Assembly: GCA_026399195.1 (NCBI GenBank)
Contig: JAPLRK010000069.1
Location: 86,262 to 135,251 of the forward strand
Length of the DNA stretch: 48,990 bases
Reading direction: 5' to 3'
Source of the DNA: Legionellales bacterium
Lineage (GTDB): Bacteria > Pseudomonadota > Gammaproteobacteria > Legionellales > Legionellaceae
The notes below the pieces were generated by a model. That model saw only the letters and a program-made list of their open reading frames with translations, did no database searches and had not been told where the DNA came from. Within the stretch, counting starts at the first letter, position 1, and every line of letters begins with the position of its first letter. The position numbers and the translations under genes were made by a program. Below, one piece after another: positions 20,055 through 29,564 of this stretch.

Positions 20055-20790
20055 GAGGTGGCTTCAACCACGCCTCATGATGAGTGGTGTCATAGATATC
20101 CCACTCTTTTGATGCGTAGGTTGTCTTATCCAAATCCAACAACAACCAACATAAAAAAGAGGCGACGGTTTCAGGCGTGAGCAATCGTTTGTCTTCATGG
20201 AGACCTTTGAAAAACTGTTGTTTTTCAACATCCATCCCAGTGGATTCACGAATGGCTTTTTGCATAGGGGTATCAATGATGCCGGGCATCACACTGGCAA
20301 ACGAGACATCTGTACACTCTAGTTGCCAGCAGCGAGTGAGCATCGAAAGTGCCGCTTTGGAGACACAATAAGCAGACCACCCTACCACAGGAAAGTAGGC
20401 AGCCCCTGAGCCCATATGGAGAACACGCCCATTGATCAATTGACTGTTTAAGCCTTGATTTAAAAAGAGAGGTGCATCGAGGTTCGTTGAGATCGCTTGC
20501 CGCCAAGCCTTTTCATCCAAGGTGCTCAAAGGCGCAATAGGATCAATGATCCCCGCGTTATGCACAAGCCCTGAAATCCGTTCATATTTTCTTAAACGAG
20601 AGCACAAGATGTCACGCCCCTCATGGGTCGAAACATCTGCGGAAATCAATGAAATGTGAGATGAATAAGCAGCCACCTCGGACATTGCTTGCTCACGACG
20701 ACCCACGATGATGACCGAGTGCTGGCGATCCGCTAAAGCATACGCCAAGGCTTTTCCAAGTCCACTTCCCCCACCAGTCACAACAAACAC
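20032..20790 (-). CDS. Short-chain dehydrogenase/reductase
   Basis: This 252-aa classical SDR has the NAD(P)-binding motif TGGGSGLG at residues 5-12, the NAG motif (LVHNAGII) and the catalytic SAYCVSKAA (Tyr and Lys of YxxxK), with the catalytic Ser in the GSGAAY region. An Arg pair after strand 2 (VGRREQA) favours NADPH. The overall pattern resembles benzil/sepiapterin-type reductases, but the substrate is unknown. The start is a GTG at 20790 (GTG TTT GTT GTG), with AGGGG shortly upstream. It follows a possible 86-aa gene by two bases and precedes the OPT gene, so the three may form an operon. Confidence 0.88.
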   Translation of the reverse strand: MFVVTGGGSGLGKALAYALADRQHSVIIVGRREQAMSEVAAYSSHISLISADVSTHEGRDILCSRLRKYERISGLVHNAGIIDPIAPLSTLDEKAWRQAISTNLDAPLFLNQGLNSQLINGRVLHMGSGAAYFPVVGWSAYCVSKAALSMLTRCWQLECTDVSFASVMPGIIDTPMQKAIRESTGMDVEKQQFFKGLHEDKRLLTPETVASFLCWLLLDLDKTTYASKEWDIYDTTHHEAWLKPPHEVPHWE

Positions 20791-20792
20791 GC

Positions 20793-21053
20793 CTACCCCT
20801 TCAGTCTTTGTTTATGGGTGAGGAGTATATCACTAAAATGACTAAGGATCGCGCCGCGGCGCACGGGCCACCTCATGAAGATTAAAGCGTGCGTCACTAC
20901 TAAAAAAACTCGCATAAAGCGTCGAAACCGCCAATTGCTTTGCCGCCGAATCAACAAAAAAGCCATGATTTCTAAAAGTGCTACCGCAAAAAAATAGAAT
21001 TTATCAATGAAGACCGTGTCACCAAAAAGACGTAAAAACCCAGAATGAAACAA
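20793..21053 (-). CDS. Small possible membrane protein upstream of SDR
   Basis: This 86-aa frame ends two bases before the SDR start on the same strand. It has two hydrophobic stretches (about residues 19-35 and 48-60) separated by an Arg-rich linker (RRQSNWRFRRF), so a two-helix membrane protein is possible. No family is recognised. It could be a real leader gene of the SDR operon, or a frame left by a degraded transporter-type gene. Neither a strong ribosome site nor a conserved motif supports it. Confidence 0.35.
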   Translation of the reverse strand: MFHSGFLRLFGDTVFIDKFYFFAVALLEIMAFLLIRRQSNWRFRRFMRVFLVVTHALIFMRWPVRRGAILSHFSDILLTHKQRLKG

Positions 21054-21111
21054 GGCTTATCCTTCATTGAGTTGTTGTGCGTATATATTGACAAAGAGGT
21101 GAGACTGGCTG

Positions 21112-21140
21112 TTGACATCACCCATCAATCACCCAATAAT
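21112..21140 (+). promoter_or_regulatory. Sigma-70 promoter for the hutG-like operon
   Basis: A consensus -35 box TTGACA (21112-21117) is followed after exactly 17 bases by AATAAT (21135-21140), one mismatch from the consensus -10. Transcription would begin near 21147, giving a leader of about 25 nt before the HutG-type start at 21173, which has AGGA just upstream. This probably drives the ureohydrolase, the DotI/IcmL-like gene and hmgA. Confidence 0.6.
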
Positions 21141-21172
21141 TCATAGAACCCCCTTGTGACATTCAGGAACTC

Positions 21173-22135
21173 ATGTTACCAGACCTTCTTAATTATGACA
21201 TCACCAACAAAGCCTTGTGGCAGGGAAGACTAGACAGTCTGCCCATGGAGCGTTTTTTTCAACATGTGCTGTGTGAGGACATTCGAACTTTCTCGCTTCA
21301 GGGGTTAGACATCCCCGTACTTGTTGGATTTTGTTGTGACGAAGGCATACGACGTAATGAGGGGCGTGTGGGGGCTTTTGGAGGACCTGACAAATTGCGT
21401 GAACAGCTTGCCAAATTAGCCTGCCACCGAAACACACCCTTTCTCGATATTGGCAACATCGTTTGTGATGATGGTGACTTGGAGGCAGCACAGCAGCAGT
21501 TTGCACGCCTCATCAGTGACTGCCACTCGCAAGGATTAAAAACGATAGCCTTTGGAGGGGGGCATGAGTTAGCCTGGGCTCATTACCTGGGAATTTCCTC
21601 ATATTACCCAAACCTTGGGATCATCAACTTCGATGCACATTTTGACATCCGCCCATTATACGACGGGCGCTTAGGGACCTCAGGCTCCCCGTTCTGGCAA
21701 ATCAAACATCACAGGGACCGCAAAAACCTGCCTTTTGAGTATTGCTGTCTCGGGATACAACCTCTCGCAAACACCAGCAGCTTGTGGCACTCTGCCAAAG
21801 AATGGAACATAAGCTATTTAACCGCCGAGGACATCCATACCCAAACGCTCGCCCAGCAAACGGTTTTTTTGGATCATTTTATAAAAAATCACGACCAAAT
21901 TTATTTATCCATTTGTCTCGATGTCTTTGCTGAATGTTTTGCACCAGGGGTCAGCGCACCACAACCTCTGGGACTTGTTCCTTGGCAAACACTGCCCCTG
22001 TTGAAATATATCGTACAAACTGGCAAAGTGGTATGTATTGATATTGCAGAACTTTCACCCCCGCTGGACCATGAGCAAAAAACAGCACGCCTGGCGGCAG
22101 GGATCATCGCGGAATTATTAAATTTAAAGGACTAA
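21173..22135 (+). CDS. hutG: HutG-type formimidoylglutamase / ureohydrolase
   Basis: This 320-aa enzyme belongs to the arginase/agmatinase/formimidoylglutamase superfamily and most resembles HutG, which hydrolyses N-formimidoyl-L-glutamate to glutamate and formamide in histidine breakdown. Metal-binding motifs seen are GGGHELAW, NFDAHFDIR and SICLDVFAECFAPGVSAP. In the last one, the first Asp of the usual SxDxD pair is Cys (Cys248), while Asp250 is kept; similar changes are, as far as I recall, found in some HutG branches. No other hut gene is in the window, so the substrate is inferred. It is the first gene after a strong promoter and lies 4 nt upstream of the DotI/IcmL-like gene. Confidence 0.8.
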   Translation: MLPDLLNYDITNKALWQGRLDSLPMERFFQHVLCEDIRTFSLQGLDIPVLVGFCCDEGIRRNEGRVGAFGGPDKLREQLAKLACHRNTPFLDIGNIVCDDGDLEAAQQQFARLISDCHSQGLKTIAFGGGHELAWAHYLGISSYYPNLGIINFDAHFDIRPLYDGRLGTSGSPFWQIKHHRDRKNLPFEYCCLGIQPLANTSSLWHSAKEWNISYLTAEDIHTQTLAQQTVFLDHFIKNHDQIYLSICLDVFAECFAPGVSAPQPLGLVPWQTLPLLKYIVQTGKVVCIDIAELSPPLDHEQKTARLAAGIIAELLNLKD

Positions 22136-22139
22136 ACTG

Positions 22140-22946
22140 ATGAACAAAACACTGTTATCTACGACCCTTTTGGCTCTGTTATCCTCCACAACGCATGCAG
22201 ATAACCCGGCAATGCTCGGCAAAACACCCACCAGCACGCTACCCACCCCAACCTTAGCACAACCTGCAACGCCATCGGTCACCACCACACCTGCAACCCC
22301 ACAATCGATCGATTGTAAATACACGATTCCCGCACAAACAGCGCACGTTGAAACCTCAGTCATTTCAACTTGGGCAGGAAATGCGGCCGTACAATCCTTC
22401 AACTTCGATTCGACCACCCTTGACGCGTCTTTAAATGACCTCAAGACATGTTATACCGATCAAGGTTGGCAGGGCTTTAATGATGCTCTGGAAAAATCTG
22501 GCAACATCAAAGCCATCAAATCACAACACTTAACAGTAAGCAGCCAAGTGGACGGCGAGCTCAACATCAATCCGGTCAAAGACAACCAGTGGAAAGTGAG
22601 TGTTCCGCTACAAGTGGTTTATCAAAATGACAAAGAAAAATTAACTCAACTGTTAACAGTAGACTTACTCATCGGACGAAAAATGTCTGGTGACCTCGGC
22701 ATCATGCAAATGATAGCCTCTCCGCGCCAAACAGGGGGTGCATCACAATCACCAAATGGGGGACCCACGTCTACCAGCAGTGAGCCTTCTACTGGAAGCT
22801 CAAACGGAGCCACCACAGGAGCCTCAAGCGGAGCATCCATGGGGAACTCCCAGGCTGGGGCTCAGCCTTCTACTCCAGAACCAACGCAAGATCAAAAACC
22901 AATCCCTGCAAGCCAGACGCAACCTTCAGGGGCTAATCAACCATAG
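22140..22946 (+). CDS. Periplasmic DotI/IcmL-like (T4BSS family) protein
   Basis: This 268-aa protein has a Sec signal peptide (about residues 1-20, ending THA), a Thr/Pro-rich linker, then a domain at about 58-195. That domain resembles the periplasmic domain of DotI/IcmL of the Dot/Icm type IVB secretion system: VISTWAGNAAVQSFNFD, then CYTDQGWQGFNDALEKSG, HLTVSSQVDGE and the strand pattern VSVPLQVVYQNDKEKLTQLLTVDLLI. The C-terminal 70 residues are low-complexity Ser/Gly/Thr/Pro. Unlike true DotI it lacks a membrane anchor. Several such IcmL-like paralogues of unknown role exist in Legionellales. It sits between two amino-acid catabolism genes, away from any dot/icm cluster. Confidence 0.75.
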   Translation: MNKTLLSTTLLALLSSTTHADNPAMLGKTPTSTLPTPTLAQPATPSVTTTPATPQSIDCKYTIPAQTAHVETSVISTWAGNAAVQSFNFDSTTLDASLNDLKTCYTDQGWQGFNDALEKSGNIKAIKSQHLTVSSQVDGELNINPVKDNQWKVSVPLQVVYQNDKEKLTQLLTVDLLIGRKMSGDLGIMQMIASPRQTGGASQSPNGGPTSTSSEPSTGSSNGATTGASSGASMGNSQAGAQPSTPEPTQDQKPIPASQTQPSGANQP

Positions 22947-22964
22947 AACGATAAGAAGAATACA

Positions 22965-24215
22965 GTGTATTTAATAGGATTTGGAAACCATCACATGAGT
23001 GAAGCCCTTTCTGGGGCTTTGCCCATGGATCAAAACTCACCGCAACAATGTCCCTTTGGGCTTTATGCCGAACAACTCAGCGGCAGTGCCTTCACACGCG
23101 CACGACACCAAAACCTCCGCAGCTGGCTTTACCGTACGCTACCTTCAGTGGTACACAGACCCTATGTGCCATACCCACACGAGATCAACCAAGCATTTGC
23201 CCCGGTGCAAGCACCCAACCCCATGCGTTGGTCTCCACTCATCCCTGTTAAGAAAAAAACAGACTTTATCGATGGCTTGCGTTTGATGGCCGGTAGTGAG
23301 CGCTTAAATGCCTACCGTTACCAGTGCAACACCTCGATGGAAAACCGTTACATGAGCAACCACGACGGTGAAATGCTGTTTGTCCCCTATGCAGGAACAA
23401 TGGCCTTAACCACTGAGTTTGGTCGTCTTGACGTAGCACCAGGTCAAATAGCGCTCATTCCACGAGGGGTTCACTTCCGTGTAGACCTATTGACGGATTT
23501 TGTAGCGGGGTATCTCTGTGAAAATGGGGGCGTGCCTTTAGCTCTCCCAGAATTAGGTACGCTTGGGGCCAATGGTCTCGCCAACCCTCGTCATTTCCTC
23601 TACCCAAAGGCAGCCTTTGAAACAACACAACAGGTTCAATTGATTTGTAAATCCCAACAACACTGGTGGGTAGCCGATAGCTCTCATTCACCCCTGAATG
23701 TGGTGGCATGGCATGGCAATTATGCGCCTTACTCCTATGATCTTTCGCTTTTTAATGCCTTCAATACCACAAGCTTTGACCATCCTGATCCCTCTATTTT
23801 CACAGTTTTAACGTCCGAAAGCGATACCCGTGGCGTGGGGCATCTTGATTTTGTTGTCTTTCCACCGCGCTGGATGGTCGCAGAGCACACGTTCAGACCG
23901 CCCTATTTCCACCGTAATGTCATGAGTGAGCTCATGGGTTTGCTAAAGGGCACCTATGACGCGAAACAAGACGGTTTTTTAATTGGAGGGATCAGCATCC
24001 ACAATGGTATGATTCCGCACGGCCCTGATGCGCAAACATATCAAAAAGAAATCAACCGAACACTCACCCCAGAGTATTACGACAACACGTTAGCGTTCAT
24101 GTTTGAAGCACGCGCTCCATGGCAAATCGCGGAGGATGCGATTCATGATCCCTCCTTTCAACACGCCTATGCAGAATGCTGGCAGTCTTTACAACCTGCC
24201 ACGCAAAATCTTTAG
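22965..24215 (+). CDS. hmgA: Homogentisate 1,2-dioxygenase
   Basis: HmgA opens the aromatic ring of homogentisate to maleylacetoacetate in tyrosine and phenylalanine breakdown, using Fe(II) and oxygen. The 416-aa frame is near the family length (about 430). The N-terminus [20 protein letters not shown] aligns well with the family start, so I accept the GTG at 22965 (AAGAAG upstream) over the later ATG. Iron ligands lie in [13 protein letters not shown] (His, Glu) and [18 protein letters not shown] (His). No hpd or maiA is in the window. Loss or restriction of this enzyme in Legionella relates to pyomelanin formation, but here it appears intact. Confidence 0.95.
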   Translation: MYLIGFGNHHMSEALSGALPMDQNSPQQCPFGLYAEQLSGSAFTRARHQNLRSWLYRTLPSVVHRPYVPYPHEINQAFAPVQAPNPMRWSPLIPVKKKTDFIDGLRLMAGSERLNAYRYQCNTSMENRYMSNHDGEMLFVPYAGTMALTTEFGRLDVAPGQIALIPRGVHFRVDLLTDFVAGYLCENGGVPLALPELGTLGANGLANPRHFLYPKAAFETTQQVQLICKSQQHWWVADSSHSPLNVVAWHGNYAPYSYDLSLFNAFNTTSFDHPDPSIFTVLTSESDTRGVGHLDFVVFPPRWMVAEHTFRPPYFHRNVMSELMGLLKGTYDAKQDGFLIGGISIHNGMIPHGPDAQTYQKEINRTLTPEYYDNTLAFMFEARAPWQIAEDAIHDPSFQHAYAECWQSLQPATQNL

Positions 24216-24227
24216 AAGCTGTAGATT

Positions 24228-24818
24228 TTAATCAATAGGATCCCCATCCCCATCTTCATCATCATATGACAACACGGTCACCTTCGTGCCAAGCGTCATG
24301 AACTCTTCATTGAGCCACTTTGCAGCACTGGGCCATACTCGAACGCACCCGTGGCTGGAATTATACGGAGGGACTTCATAGGCCGCGTGAACGGTGAATC
24401 CTCGGTAAAAATACATGCAATAGGGCATTTTAGCCCCACCCGTTGTTTCTACGGGATATTCTCCTGATTTACATTCAAGCCCACGCTTGTTGTAAACTCG
24501 AAACACTCCCGTGACCGTTCGACAAGGTTTACCGACGTCTTCACAAAAGTCTTTACCGCCAGATGCGCTACCGGTCATCACTCGCTTCCCCTCGGCATCA
24601 TAAGCAGCCCATGAAGCGGCTTTGGGATCAAAAATGAATTGCTTACTCCCTGGGGCCGGTATTTGCTCTGGAAAATGATCCCTCCCGCGAGTATCTTTTA
24701 AATAAGGAATGGTCCTATGAACCACACCAGCATCATCCGTCACCAAGGTTGAAGGATCAACCTCCATACAAGTTGCCAACCCAAAACACAACACCACCAG
24801 AAACCACACTCGAACCAT
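24228..24818 (-). CDS. L,D-transpeptidase (YkuD domain)
   Basis: This 196-aa envelope protein has an N-terminal signal (hydrophobic residues about 3-16) ending in LATC, a weak lipobox, so it may be a lipoprotein or a periplasmic enzyme. The YkuD catalytic motif is complete: HAAYEVPPYNSSHGCVRVW with the His and the nucleophilic Cys in SHGCVR. Such enzymes make 3-3 cross-links in peptidoglycan or attach lipoproteins to it; which one cannot be told. The region GSASGGKDFCEDVGKPCRT is typical of short ErfK/YbiS-like members. It converges on hmgA with 12 nt between stops, and lies downstream of ettA on the same strand. Confidence 0.88.
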   Translation of the reverse strand: MVRVWFLVVLCFGLATCMEVDPSTLVTDDAGVVHRTIPYLKDTRGRDHFPEQIPAPGSKQFIFDPKAASWAAYDAEGKRVMTGSASGGKDFCEDVGKPCRTVTGVFRVYNKRGLECKSGEYPVETTGGAKMPYCMYFYRGFTVHAAYEVPPYNSSHGCVRVWPSAAKWLNEEFMTLGTKVTVLSYDDEDGDGDPID

Positions 24819-24854
24819 TTGTAAAAATCCTCTACGAATTGTGAATTTTGAGAT

Positions 24855-26522
24855 TTATAAACGACGATATTTGATCCTAGAGGGGCAATTTGCTTTATCG
24901 CCCAACCGTCGCTTTCTATCTTCCTCATAATCACTGTAATTGCCTTCAATGAACACCACTTCCGAATTGCCCTCAAAGGCCATCAGATGGGTGCATATTC
25001 TATCTAAAAACCACCGATCATGCGAAACCACAATGGCAGAACCTGGAAAGTTTAAGAGCGCCTCCTCCAATGCACGCAATGTTGCCACATCTAAATCATT
25101 GCTGGGCTCGTCAAGTAACAAGACATTTGCGCCTCTTTTCAACAATTTCGCAAGATGAACCCGATTACGCTCACCACCAGACAACTGCGACATCTTCTTT
25201 TGTTGATCTGTTCCTTTAAAATTAAAACGGCCGACATAGGCTCGCGATGGCATTTGAAAAGAGCCAACTTGCATCAGATCATGTCCATCTGAAATTTCTT
25301 CCCAAACCGTTTTGTTCCCATCCAACTCATCACGCATTTGATCCACATAAGCAAGCGACACCGTCTCCCCTAATCTGATTTCACCAGCATCCGGTGTTTC
25401 CTGTTGGGTGAGCATTTTCAAGAAAGTAGATTTTCCAGCCCCATTCGGACCAATGATGCCAAGCACCCCTCCCTTAGGTAGACGAAAATTCAAATCATCC
25501 ATCAACAATCGGCCTGCAAAACCTTTGCGAAGCGCTATCCCCTCAAGCACCAAATCACCCAATCGCTCACCTGGTGGGATATACAACTCATTGGTTTCAT
25601 TGCGTTTTTGAAACTCTTTAGAATTCATTTCCTCAAATCGAGCCAACCGAGCCTTGTTCTTCGCATGCCGACCTTTGGGGGATGCTCGCACCCATTCCAG
25701 TTCCGCTGATATCGCTCGGCGATAAGAATCTTCTTGTCTTTGTTCACGCTCTAAACGCTCATTTTTTTGCTCAAGCCAGGCCGTGTAATTGCCTTTGTAG
25801 GGGATCCCCTCTCCCCTATCTAGCTCTAAAATCCATTCAGCCGCATTATCAAGAAAATACCTATCATGCGTGATAGCAACCACAGTCCCTGGAAAATCTT
25901 CTAAATATTGTTCAAGCCACGCCACACTCTCCGCATCCAAATGGTTCGTCGGCTCATCTAGCAACAACATATCAGGGCTTGAAAGCAAAAGACGACACAA
26001 AGCCACCCGTCGACGCTCTCCCCCAGATAACACACTGATCAACATGTCCCAATCAGGTAGGCGAAGCGCATCTGCAGCAATATCTAAAGTTCGCGACAAA
26101 TCCCAGCCACCATGAGTTTCAATCTCATGTTGCAAGTCCCCTTGTTCAACGAGTAATTGATTCATTTCAGCATCTGACATGGGTTCTGAAAAACGCATGC
26201 TGATCTCATCAAATTTGGCTAATTTGGCCTTCATTTCAGCAACAGCTTCTTCCACGACTTCACGTACGGTTTTGTTAGGATCAATATCGGGTTCTTGCGC
26301 CAAATATCCAATTTTAATTCCCGGTTGCGCCCGAGCCTCCCCTTCGAATTGTTGATCCACCCCCGCCATGATTTTTAGCAGCGTCGATTTCCCTGATCCA
26401 TTCACGCCCAGAACACCAATTTTGGCACCCGGCAAAAAACTCAAAGAAATGTTTTTTAAAATGAAACGTTGATTTTCAACGATCTTGGACACACGATTCA
26501 TTGTAAAAATATATTGTGCCAT
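24855..26522 (-). CDS. ettA: Energy-dependent translational throttle protein (ABC-F)
   Basis: EttA is a cytosolic ABC-F ATPase that binds the ribosomal E site and gates the first elongation steps according to the ATP/ADP ratio. The 555-aa length and start MAQYIFTMNRVSKIVENQRFI-like match EttA closely. Two ABC cassettes are present: Walker A GVNGSGKST and GPNGAGKST, signatures LSGGERRR and LSGGERNR, Walker B LLLDEPTNHLD and LLLDEPSNDLD. The arm/linker (AWLEQKNERLEREQRQE) lies between them. It ends 36 nt before the transpeptidase gene and starts two bases after the tdh stop, so kbl-tdh-ettA may be one transcript. Confidence 0.95.
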   Translation of the reverse strand: MAQYIFTMNRVSKIVENQRFILKNISLSFLPGAKIGVLGVNGSGKSTLLKIMAGVDQQFEGEARAQPGIKIGYLAQEPDIDPNKTVREVVEEAVAEMKAKLAKFDEISMRFSEPMSDAEMNQLLVEQGDLQHEIETHGGWDLSRTLDIAADALRLPDWDMLISVLSGGERRRVALCRLLLSSPDMLLLDEPTNHLDAESVAWLEQYLEDFPGTVVAITHDRYFLDNAAEWILELDRGEGIPYKGNYTAWLEQKNERLEREQRQEDSYRRAISAELEWVRASPKGRHAKNKARLARFEEMNSKEFQKRNETNELYIPPGERLGDLVLEGIALRKGFAGRLLMDDLNFRLPKGGVLGIIGPNGAGKSTFLKMLTQQETPDAGEIRLGETVSLAYVDQMRDELDGNKTVWEEISDGHDLMQVGSFQMPSRAYVGRFNFKGTDQQKKMSQLSGGERNRVHLAKLLKRGANVLLLDEPSNDLDVATLRALEEALLNFPGSAIVVSHDRWFLDRICTHLMAFEGNSEVVFIEGNYSDYEEDRKRRLGDKANCPSRIKYRRL

Positions 26523-26524
26523 AC

Positions 26525-27553
26525 CTATTTACTCCAATCTAAAATCACTTTACCTGATTGACCTGAGGCCATCAGTTCAAACGCTTGTTGATAATCGTCC
26601 ACTGGAAAGTGATGCGTCATCACCGGCGATAAATCTAGTCCACTCTGTAACATAGCTATCATTTTATACCAAGTTTCAAACATCTCTCGACCGTAAATGC
26701 CCTTGATCACAAGCCCTTTAAAAATCACATGCTGCCAATTAATGGCCGTTTTTTCTGGCGGGATACCGAGAAGTGCTATATGTCCACCATGATTCATCAC
26801 AGACACCATGTCATTCAGCGCCATAGGGTGGCCAGACATTTCCAATCCAACATCAAATCCTTCCGTCATAGAAAGCTCCGACATCACCTCTTTAATTGAT
26901 TGCGTTTTAACATCAACGGCGCGTGTTGCGCCCATCTTGCGAGCCAATTCCAAGCGATATTCATTGACATCTGTAATCACCACATGTCGTGCGCCAATAT
27001 GACGCAAAATGGCCACAGCCATGATCCCTATCGGACCTGCGCCCGTGATTAAGACATCTTCCCCAACCACATCAAACGCCAGTGCACAATGAGTGGCATT
27101 ACCAAAGGGATCCATAATGGACGCTTCGTCTTCACTGATATTCTCTGGGATATGAATCACATTGCTCGCAGGCATTGATAGAAATTCTGCAAAACATCCC
27201 GGACGATTCACGCCCACACCCAACGTATTGCGGCATAAATGCCGTTTACCTGCACGACAATTTCGACACAAGCCACATGTGATGTGTCCTTCACCCGAAA
27301 CCCGTTGCCCCACCTGAAAACCTGTGACCTCACGACCGACTTCAACAATGTCACCGAAAAATTCATGGCCAACGGTCATCGGCACAGGAATGGTAGCTTT
27401 TGCCCAGTCATCCCAGGTGTAAATATGAATATCTGTACCGCAAATCGCTGTTTTTTTGATTTGAATCAACACATCATTCACACCACATGTCGGCATGTTG
27501 ACGTCTTCCATCCAAATGCCAGGTTCGCGCCTCGCTTTCACCAATGCTTTCAT
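26525..27553 (-). CDS. tdh: L-threonine 3-dehydrogenase
   Basis: Tdh oxidises L-threonine with NAD to 2-amino-3-oxobutanoate, the substrate of Kbl encoded immediately upstream. The 342-aa medium-chain zinc dehydrogenase has the catalytic zinc region [14 protein letters not shown] and GHEFFGDI, the structural zinc cysteines [15 protein letters not shown], and the NAD-binding [12 protein letters not shown]. The length equals the E. coli enzyme (341). The start codon directly follows the kbl stop, giving strong translational linkage. Confidence 0.96.
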   Translation of the reverse strand: MKALVKARREPGIWMEDVNMPTCGVNDVLIQIKKTAICGTDIHIYTWDDWAKATIPVPMTVGHEFFGDIVEVGREVTGFQVGQRVSGEGHITCGLCRNCRAGKRHLCRNTLGVGVNRPGCFAEFLSMPASNVIHIPENISEDEASIMDPFGNATHCALAFDVVGEDVLITGAGPIGIMAVAILRHIGARHVVITDVNEYRLELARKMGATRAVDVKTQSIKEVMSELSMTEGFDVGLEMSGHPMALNDMVSVMNHGGHIALLGIPPEKTAINWQHVIFKGLVIKGIYGREMFETWYKMIAMLQSGLDLSPVMTHHFPVDDYQQAFELMASGQSGKVILDWSK

Positions 27554-28738
27554 TTAAATAATCTCCAATTCTTTGCCCACTTTTGCAAAAGCTGCCAAGG
27601 CTTTGTCCAAATGAGGCACCTCATGAGCCGCGGACACTTGTGTACGTATACGAGCTTTGCCGCGAGGCACCACAGGAAATGAAAACCCAATCACATAAAT
27701 TCCTTGTGCTAGCAACCGCTCCGACATCTTTAACGCCAAACTTGCATCACCCAACATCACTGGAATGATGGGATGCTCCCCAGGAATAAGTTCAAACCCC
27801 AAATAGGTTAATCCCTCTCGAAAATACGCGGTGTTGTGTTTGAGTTTTTTAAGCAAATCTCGATGATGTTCTAAAAGATCAAGAACAGCGATGGAGGTCT
27901 CTGCAATCACCGGGGCTAAGGTGTTCGAAAACAAATAAGGTCTAGATCGTTGTCGCAGCCAATCAATGATAACACGATTGGCTGCCGTATAGCCCCCTGA
28001 AGCGCCTCCCAGGGCTTTGCCTAACGTCCCCGTCAAAATATCAATGTGATCTGAGACCCCAAAATGCTCGGGCGTCCCTCGCCCTGTTTCACCCATAAAA
28101 CCCACGGCATGCGAATCATCCACCATCACCAAGGCATCATATTTCTCAGCAAGAGCACAGATCTCTGGCAAATTAGCCAAGATGCCATCCATTGAAAACA
28201 CCCCATCCGTCGCAATCATACGAAAGCGCGCCGAGGAGGTCGCTTTTAATTGTGTCTCCAAATCTTTCATATCATTGTTGGCGTATCGAAAACGTTGGGC
28301 CTTACACAATCTCACACCATCGATGATGCTCGCGTGATTAAGAGCGTCACTGATGATGGCATCCTCACTCCCCAAGAGGGCTTCAAATAATCCACCATTC
28401 GCATCAAAGCAGGAAGAGTACAGAATGCTGTCTTCCATCCCCAAAAAATCACTGATTTTCCGCTCAAGCACCTTGTGGGAGGCGTGTGTGCCACAAATAA
28501 AACGAACCGAGGCCATGCCATAGCCATCTTGAGACAGCCCACGAAGGCTTGCGGCAATCACTTCTGGATGATTTGCCAACCCTAAGTAATTATTAGCACA
28601 AAGATTAATAACCTCTTGCCCGCCCACTTCAATCACAGCCTGCTGTTGACTTGAAATAACGCGTTCCGATTTATACAAACCCTCATTTTTGACTTCAGCC
28701 AACTCGTGTTGCAAAAATTCAATGAAACGATGATTCAT
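27554..28738 (-). CDS. kbl: Glycine C-acetyltransferase (2-amino-3-ketobutyrate CoA ligase)
   Basis: Kbl is a PLP enzyme that cleaves 2-amino-3-oxobutanoate with CoA into glycine and acetyl-CoA. The 394-aa protein is an alpha-oxoamine synthase family member. The PLP lysine lies in [14 protein letters not shown], the aspartate in [12 protein letters not shown], and the N-terminal [16 protein letters not shown] is characteristic. Together with tdh it forms the two-step threonine degradation operon seen in many proteobacteria. The upstream gap (28739-28903) is shared with the divergent pcm gene and must hold both promoters; no convincing boxes were found. Confidence 0.96.
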   Translation of the reverse strand: MNHRFIEFLQHELAEVKNEGLYKSERVISSQQQAVIEVGGQEVINLCANNYLGLANHPEVIAASLRGLSQDGYGMASVRFICGTHASHKVLERKISDFLGMEDSILYSSCFDANGGLFEALLGSEDAIISDALNHASIIDGVRLCKAQRFRYANNDMKDLETQLKATSSARFRMIATDGVFSMDGILANLPEICALAEKYDALVMVDDSHAVGFMGETGRGTPEHFGVSDHIDILTGTLGKALGGASGGYTAANRVIIDWLRQRSRPYLFSNTLAPVIAETSIAVLDLLEHHRDLLKKLKHNTAYFREGLTYLGFELIPGEHPIIPVMLGDASLALKMSERLLAQGIYVIGFSFPVVPRGKARIRTQVSAAHEVPHLDKALAAFAKVGKELEII

Positions 28739-28903
28739 AGCGAGATCCTTAGCATTTTAGATCAAAAGTCGAGATGATAACAAATCTTACACCTCTTCAC
28801 TATGAAAGAATTTTGCATTACCCTAAGAAAGAATCGCACCTTTCCCTATTTCTTGCTAAAATCCCTCCGACATTTTATTTGAACGCCATTCTTAGGACAT
28901 GTT

Positions 28904-29557
28904 ATGGAAAGCCACATCGCGCGCATCAATATGATCACACAACAACTCCGTACGGGCGAGGTTCTTAATGAAACTATCTTGGGATTATACCATGATATCC
29001 CCCGCGAAGATTTTGTACCGTCGAAATTCAAGTCATTTGCTTATGCAGACTTACAAATCGAATTGCCTCATCACCAACGCATGATGACCCCGCTTGAAGA
29101 AGCCAGTTGCTTACAAGCATTAGGGCTCAAAGGTCATGAGGTGGTGCTCGAAGTAGGCACGGGCACTGGTTTCTTAACAGCGCTCCTCAGTCGACTCTGT
29201 AAAAAAGTGATAAGCATTGATTATTTTGCCGATTTTCACGCCAATGCAAGCACCCAATTAGCCAAATTTCAATGCAAGAATGTTGAGTTGCTGACAGGTG
29301 ATGCTAGCAGAGGATGGGTGGACCAAGCCCCTTACGATGCCATCGTCCTCACCGGGGGCATTGAAGCCCTCACAGACGATCACCGCCTTCAGGTGCTTCC
29401 CGGTGGCAAGCTTTTTGCCATTATCGGTCGAAAGTCTGCCATGCAAGGGCAAATCCATCATCTAAATCACCAGGGGCAATGGCAATATGACATCATCTTT
29501 GAAACCAATATCCCACCTCTCATCGATGCATTAAAACCCAACGATTTTGTATTCTAG
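28904..29557 (+). CDS. pcm: Protein-L-isoaspartate O-methyltransferase family
   Basis: This 217-aa SAM-dependent methyltransferase has motif I VLEVGTGTGFLTALLS and the family pattern NMITQQLRTGEV...IPREDFVP...ADLQIELPHHQRMMTPLE, which marks the PCMT family that repairs isoaspartyl residues. The usual active-site stretch is slightly changed (LPHHQRM where many have IGHGQTI), so the substrate could differ. The start ATG 28904 has AGGA upstream. The stop is 7 nt before the TolC start, an arrangement (pcm-like gene followed by tolC) common in gammaproteobacteria. Cytoplasmic. Confidence 0.88.
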   Translation: MESHIARINMITQQLRTGEVLNETILGLYHDIPREDFVPSKFKSFAYADLQIELPHHQRMMTPLEEASCLQALGLKGHEVVLEVGTGTGFLTALLSRLCKKVISIDYFADFHANASTQLAKFQCKNVELLTGDASRGWVDQAPYDAIVLTGGIEALTDDHRLQVLPGGKLFAIIGRKSAMQGQIHHLNHQGQWQYDIIFETNIPPLIDALKPNDFVF

Positions 29558-29564
29558 GATCAGA

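Noticed and set aside
21088-21093. A second TTGACA as -35 box upstream of the HutG-type gene
   Set aside because: No -10-like hexamer lies 16-18 bases downstream; the later TTGACA at 21112 has one.
22736-22946. Ser/Gly/Thr-rich DNA as a tandem repeat array
   Set aside because: The repeats are irregular at DNA level; it is simply a low-complexity protein tail.
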